Shown in pieces: positions 63,806 to 64,000 of a stretch of 64,000 bases of DNA (position 1 is its first letter; each line of letters begins with the position of its first letter). This DNA comes from Ignavibacteria bacterium RIFOXYB12_FULL_35_14 (GTDB taxonomy: Bacteria > Bacteroidota > Ignavibacteria > Ignavibacteriales > Ignavibacteriaceae). The DNA is taken from contig MHAR01000018.1 in the NCBI GenBank assembly GCA_001803045.1, positions 62,001 to 126,000 on the forward strand. The letters run 5' to 3'. The notes below the pieces were generated by a model. It was given only the letters and a program-made list of their open reading frames with translations, was not told the origin of the DNA and searched no databases. Both the position numbers and the translations under genes were made by a program.

Positions 63806-64000
63806 AATTCATCAACCTCAGTTTTAACAAGCTTCAATAGATTTTCGTGCTGCTTATTCAAAATTAAAAATGAGACTAATCCAACAAAAATAAAAATCAC
63901 ATAAGAAATAAAATGAGTTAGAAAAGCATAGGATAAGCTGATAACCTCGCTAAATCCAAACAACATTACTAAAGCGGTTTTAATTAGAGTGTGATACGAT
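63802..64000 (-). CDS. C-terminal part of a multi-pass membrane protein (flippase-like?), cut by window edge
   Basis: Open frame on the minus strand entering from the right edge and ending at TGA 63804-63802, overlapping the barrel gene start by four bases. The visible 65 residues have two transmembrane helices (TALVMLFGFSEVISL and ISYVIFIFVGLVSFLIL) and a charged tail ending EVDEL. The pattern resembles the C-terminus of the lysylphosphatidylglycerol-synthase/UPF0104 transmembrane family, which is a tentative call. Confidence 0.5.
   Translation of the reverse strand, partial: SYHTLIKTALVMLFGFSEVISLSYAFLTHFISYVIFIFVGLVSFLILNKQHENLLKLVKTEVDEL

Overview
The window is AT-rich, gene-dense bacterial DNA. 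I infer an anaerobic or facultative member of the Bacteroidota/Chlorobi/Ignavibacteria side. The grounds are several exact or near-exact Bacteroidota-type promoters (TTTG/TTG, 20 nt, TAnnTTTG), a four-subunit 2-oxoacid:ferredoxin oxidoreductase, a glycyl radical enzyme, a short-form AMP nucleosidase, Gram-negative envelope genes (UppP, MsbA-like exporter, lipoproteins, beta-barrel) and frequent TTG/GTG starts. No ribosomal RNA is present, so the species cannot be fixed.

Layout. 1-5609 (+): sugar/nucleoside block with xylulokinase (cut by the window edge), nucleoside hydrolase, a sugar-binding lipoprotein, an ABC ATPase and a phytanoyl-CoA-dioxygenase-like enzyme. 5669-15264: an AraC regulator divergent from a glycyl radical enzyme and its activase, then SMP-30-like, Gfo/Idh/MocA (interrupted by an in-frame TAG), GH92 mannosidase and sorbosone-dehydrogenase-like genes. 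15265-16012: initiator tRNA-fMet followed by two degenerate tRNA-derived repeats. 16013-19101 (-): korDABC plus a small ferritin-like gene. 19418-23293: RlpA, methyltransferase, dihaem cytochrome, membrane protein, AraC. 23441-30126: OB-fold protein, UvrB, acetyltransferase, TruA, PabC, PabB, PabA.

30208-35353 (-) is the most unusual region. It is one tightly packed operon running vapB, vapC, a beta-class DNA methyltransferase, a 226-residue probable winged-helix protein and a 796-residue GHKL (Hsp90/MORC-like) ATPase. It looks like a restriction-modification-like defence island with no recognisable nuclease and with a toxin-antitoxin module at its head. It lies between pabA and queD, and the queD 3' end carries a perfect 59-bp tandem duplication that shifts frame and adds a tail.

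35426-48100: QueD/QueE, rpsT, a GlmU-like nucleotidyltransferase, MsbA-like ABC exporter, glycosyltransferase, propeller lipoprotein, XerD, PgpH-type HD phosphodiesterase, HAD phosphatase and a Na+/solute symporter. 48165-58768: HepT/MntA pair, second symporter and STAS protein, LigA, RodZ-like protein, RsmB, L31, ECF sigma factor with candidate anti-sigma, AMP nucleosidase and a solitary degenerate nucleotidyltransferase. 59268-64000: holA, a cyclophilin lipoprotein, an intact IS4-family insertion sequence that landed on the stop codon of uppP, uppP, an outer-membrane barrel protein and a truncated membrane protein. Before the IS arrived, uppP, the cyclophilin gene and holA formed one continuous operon, as the 9-bp target duplication shows.
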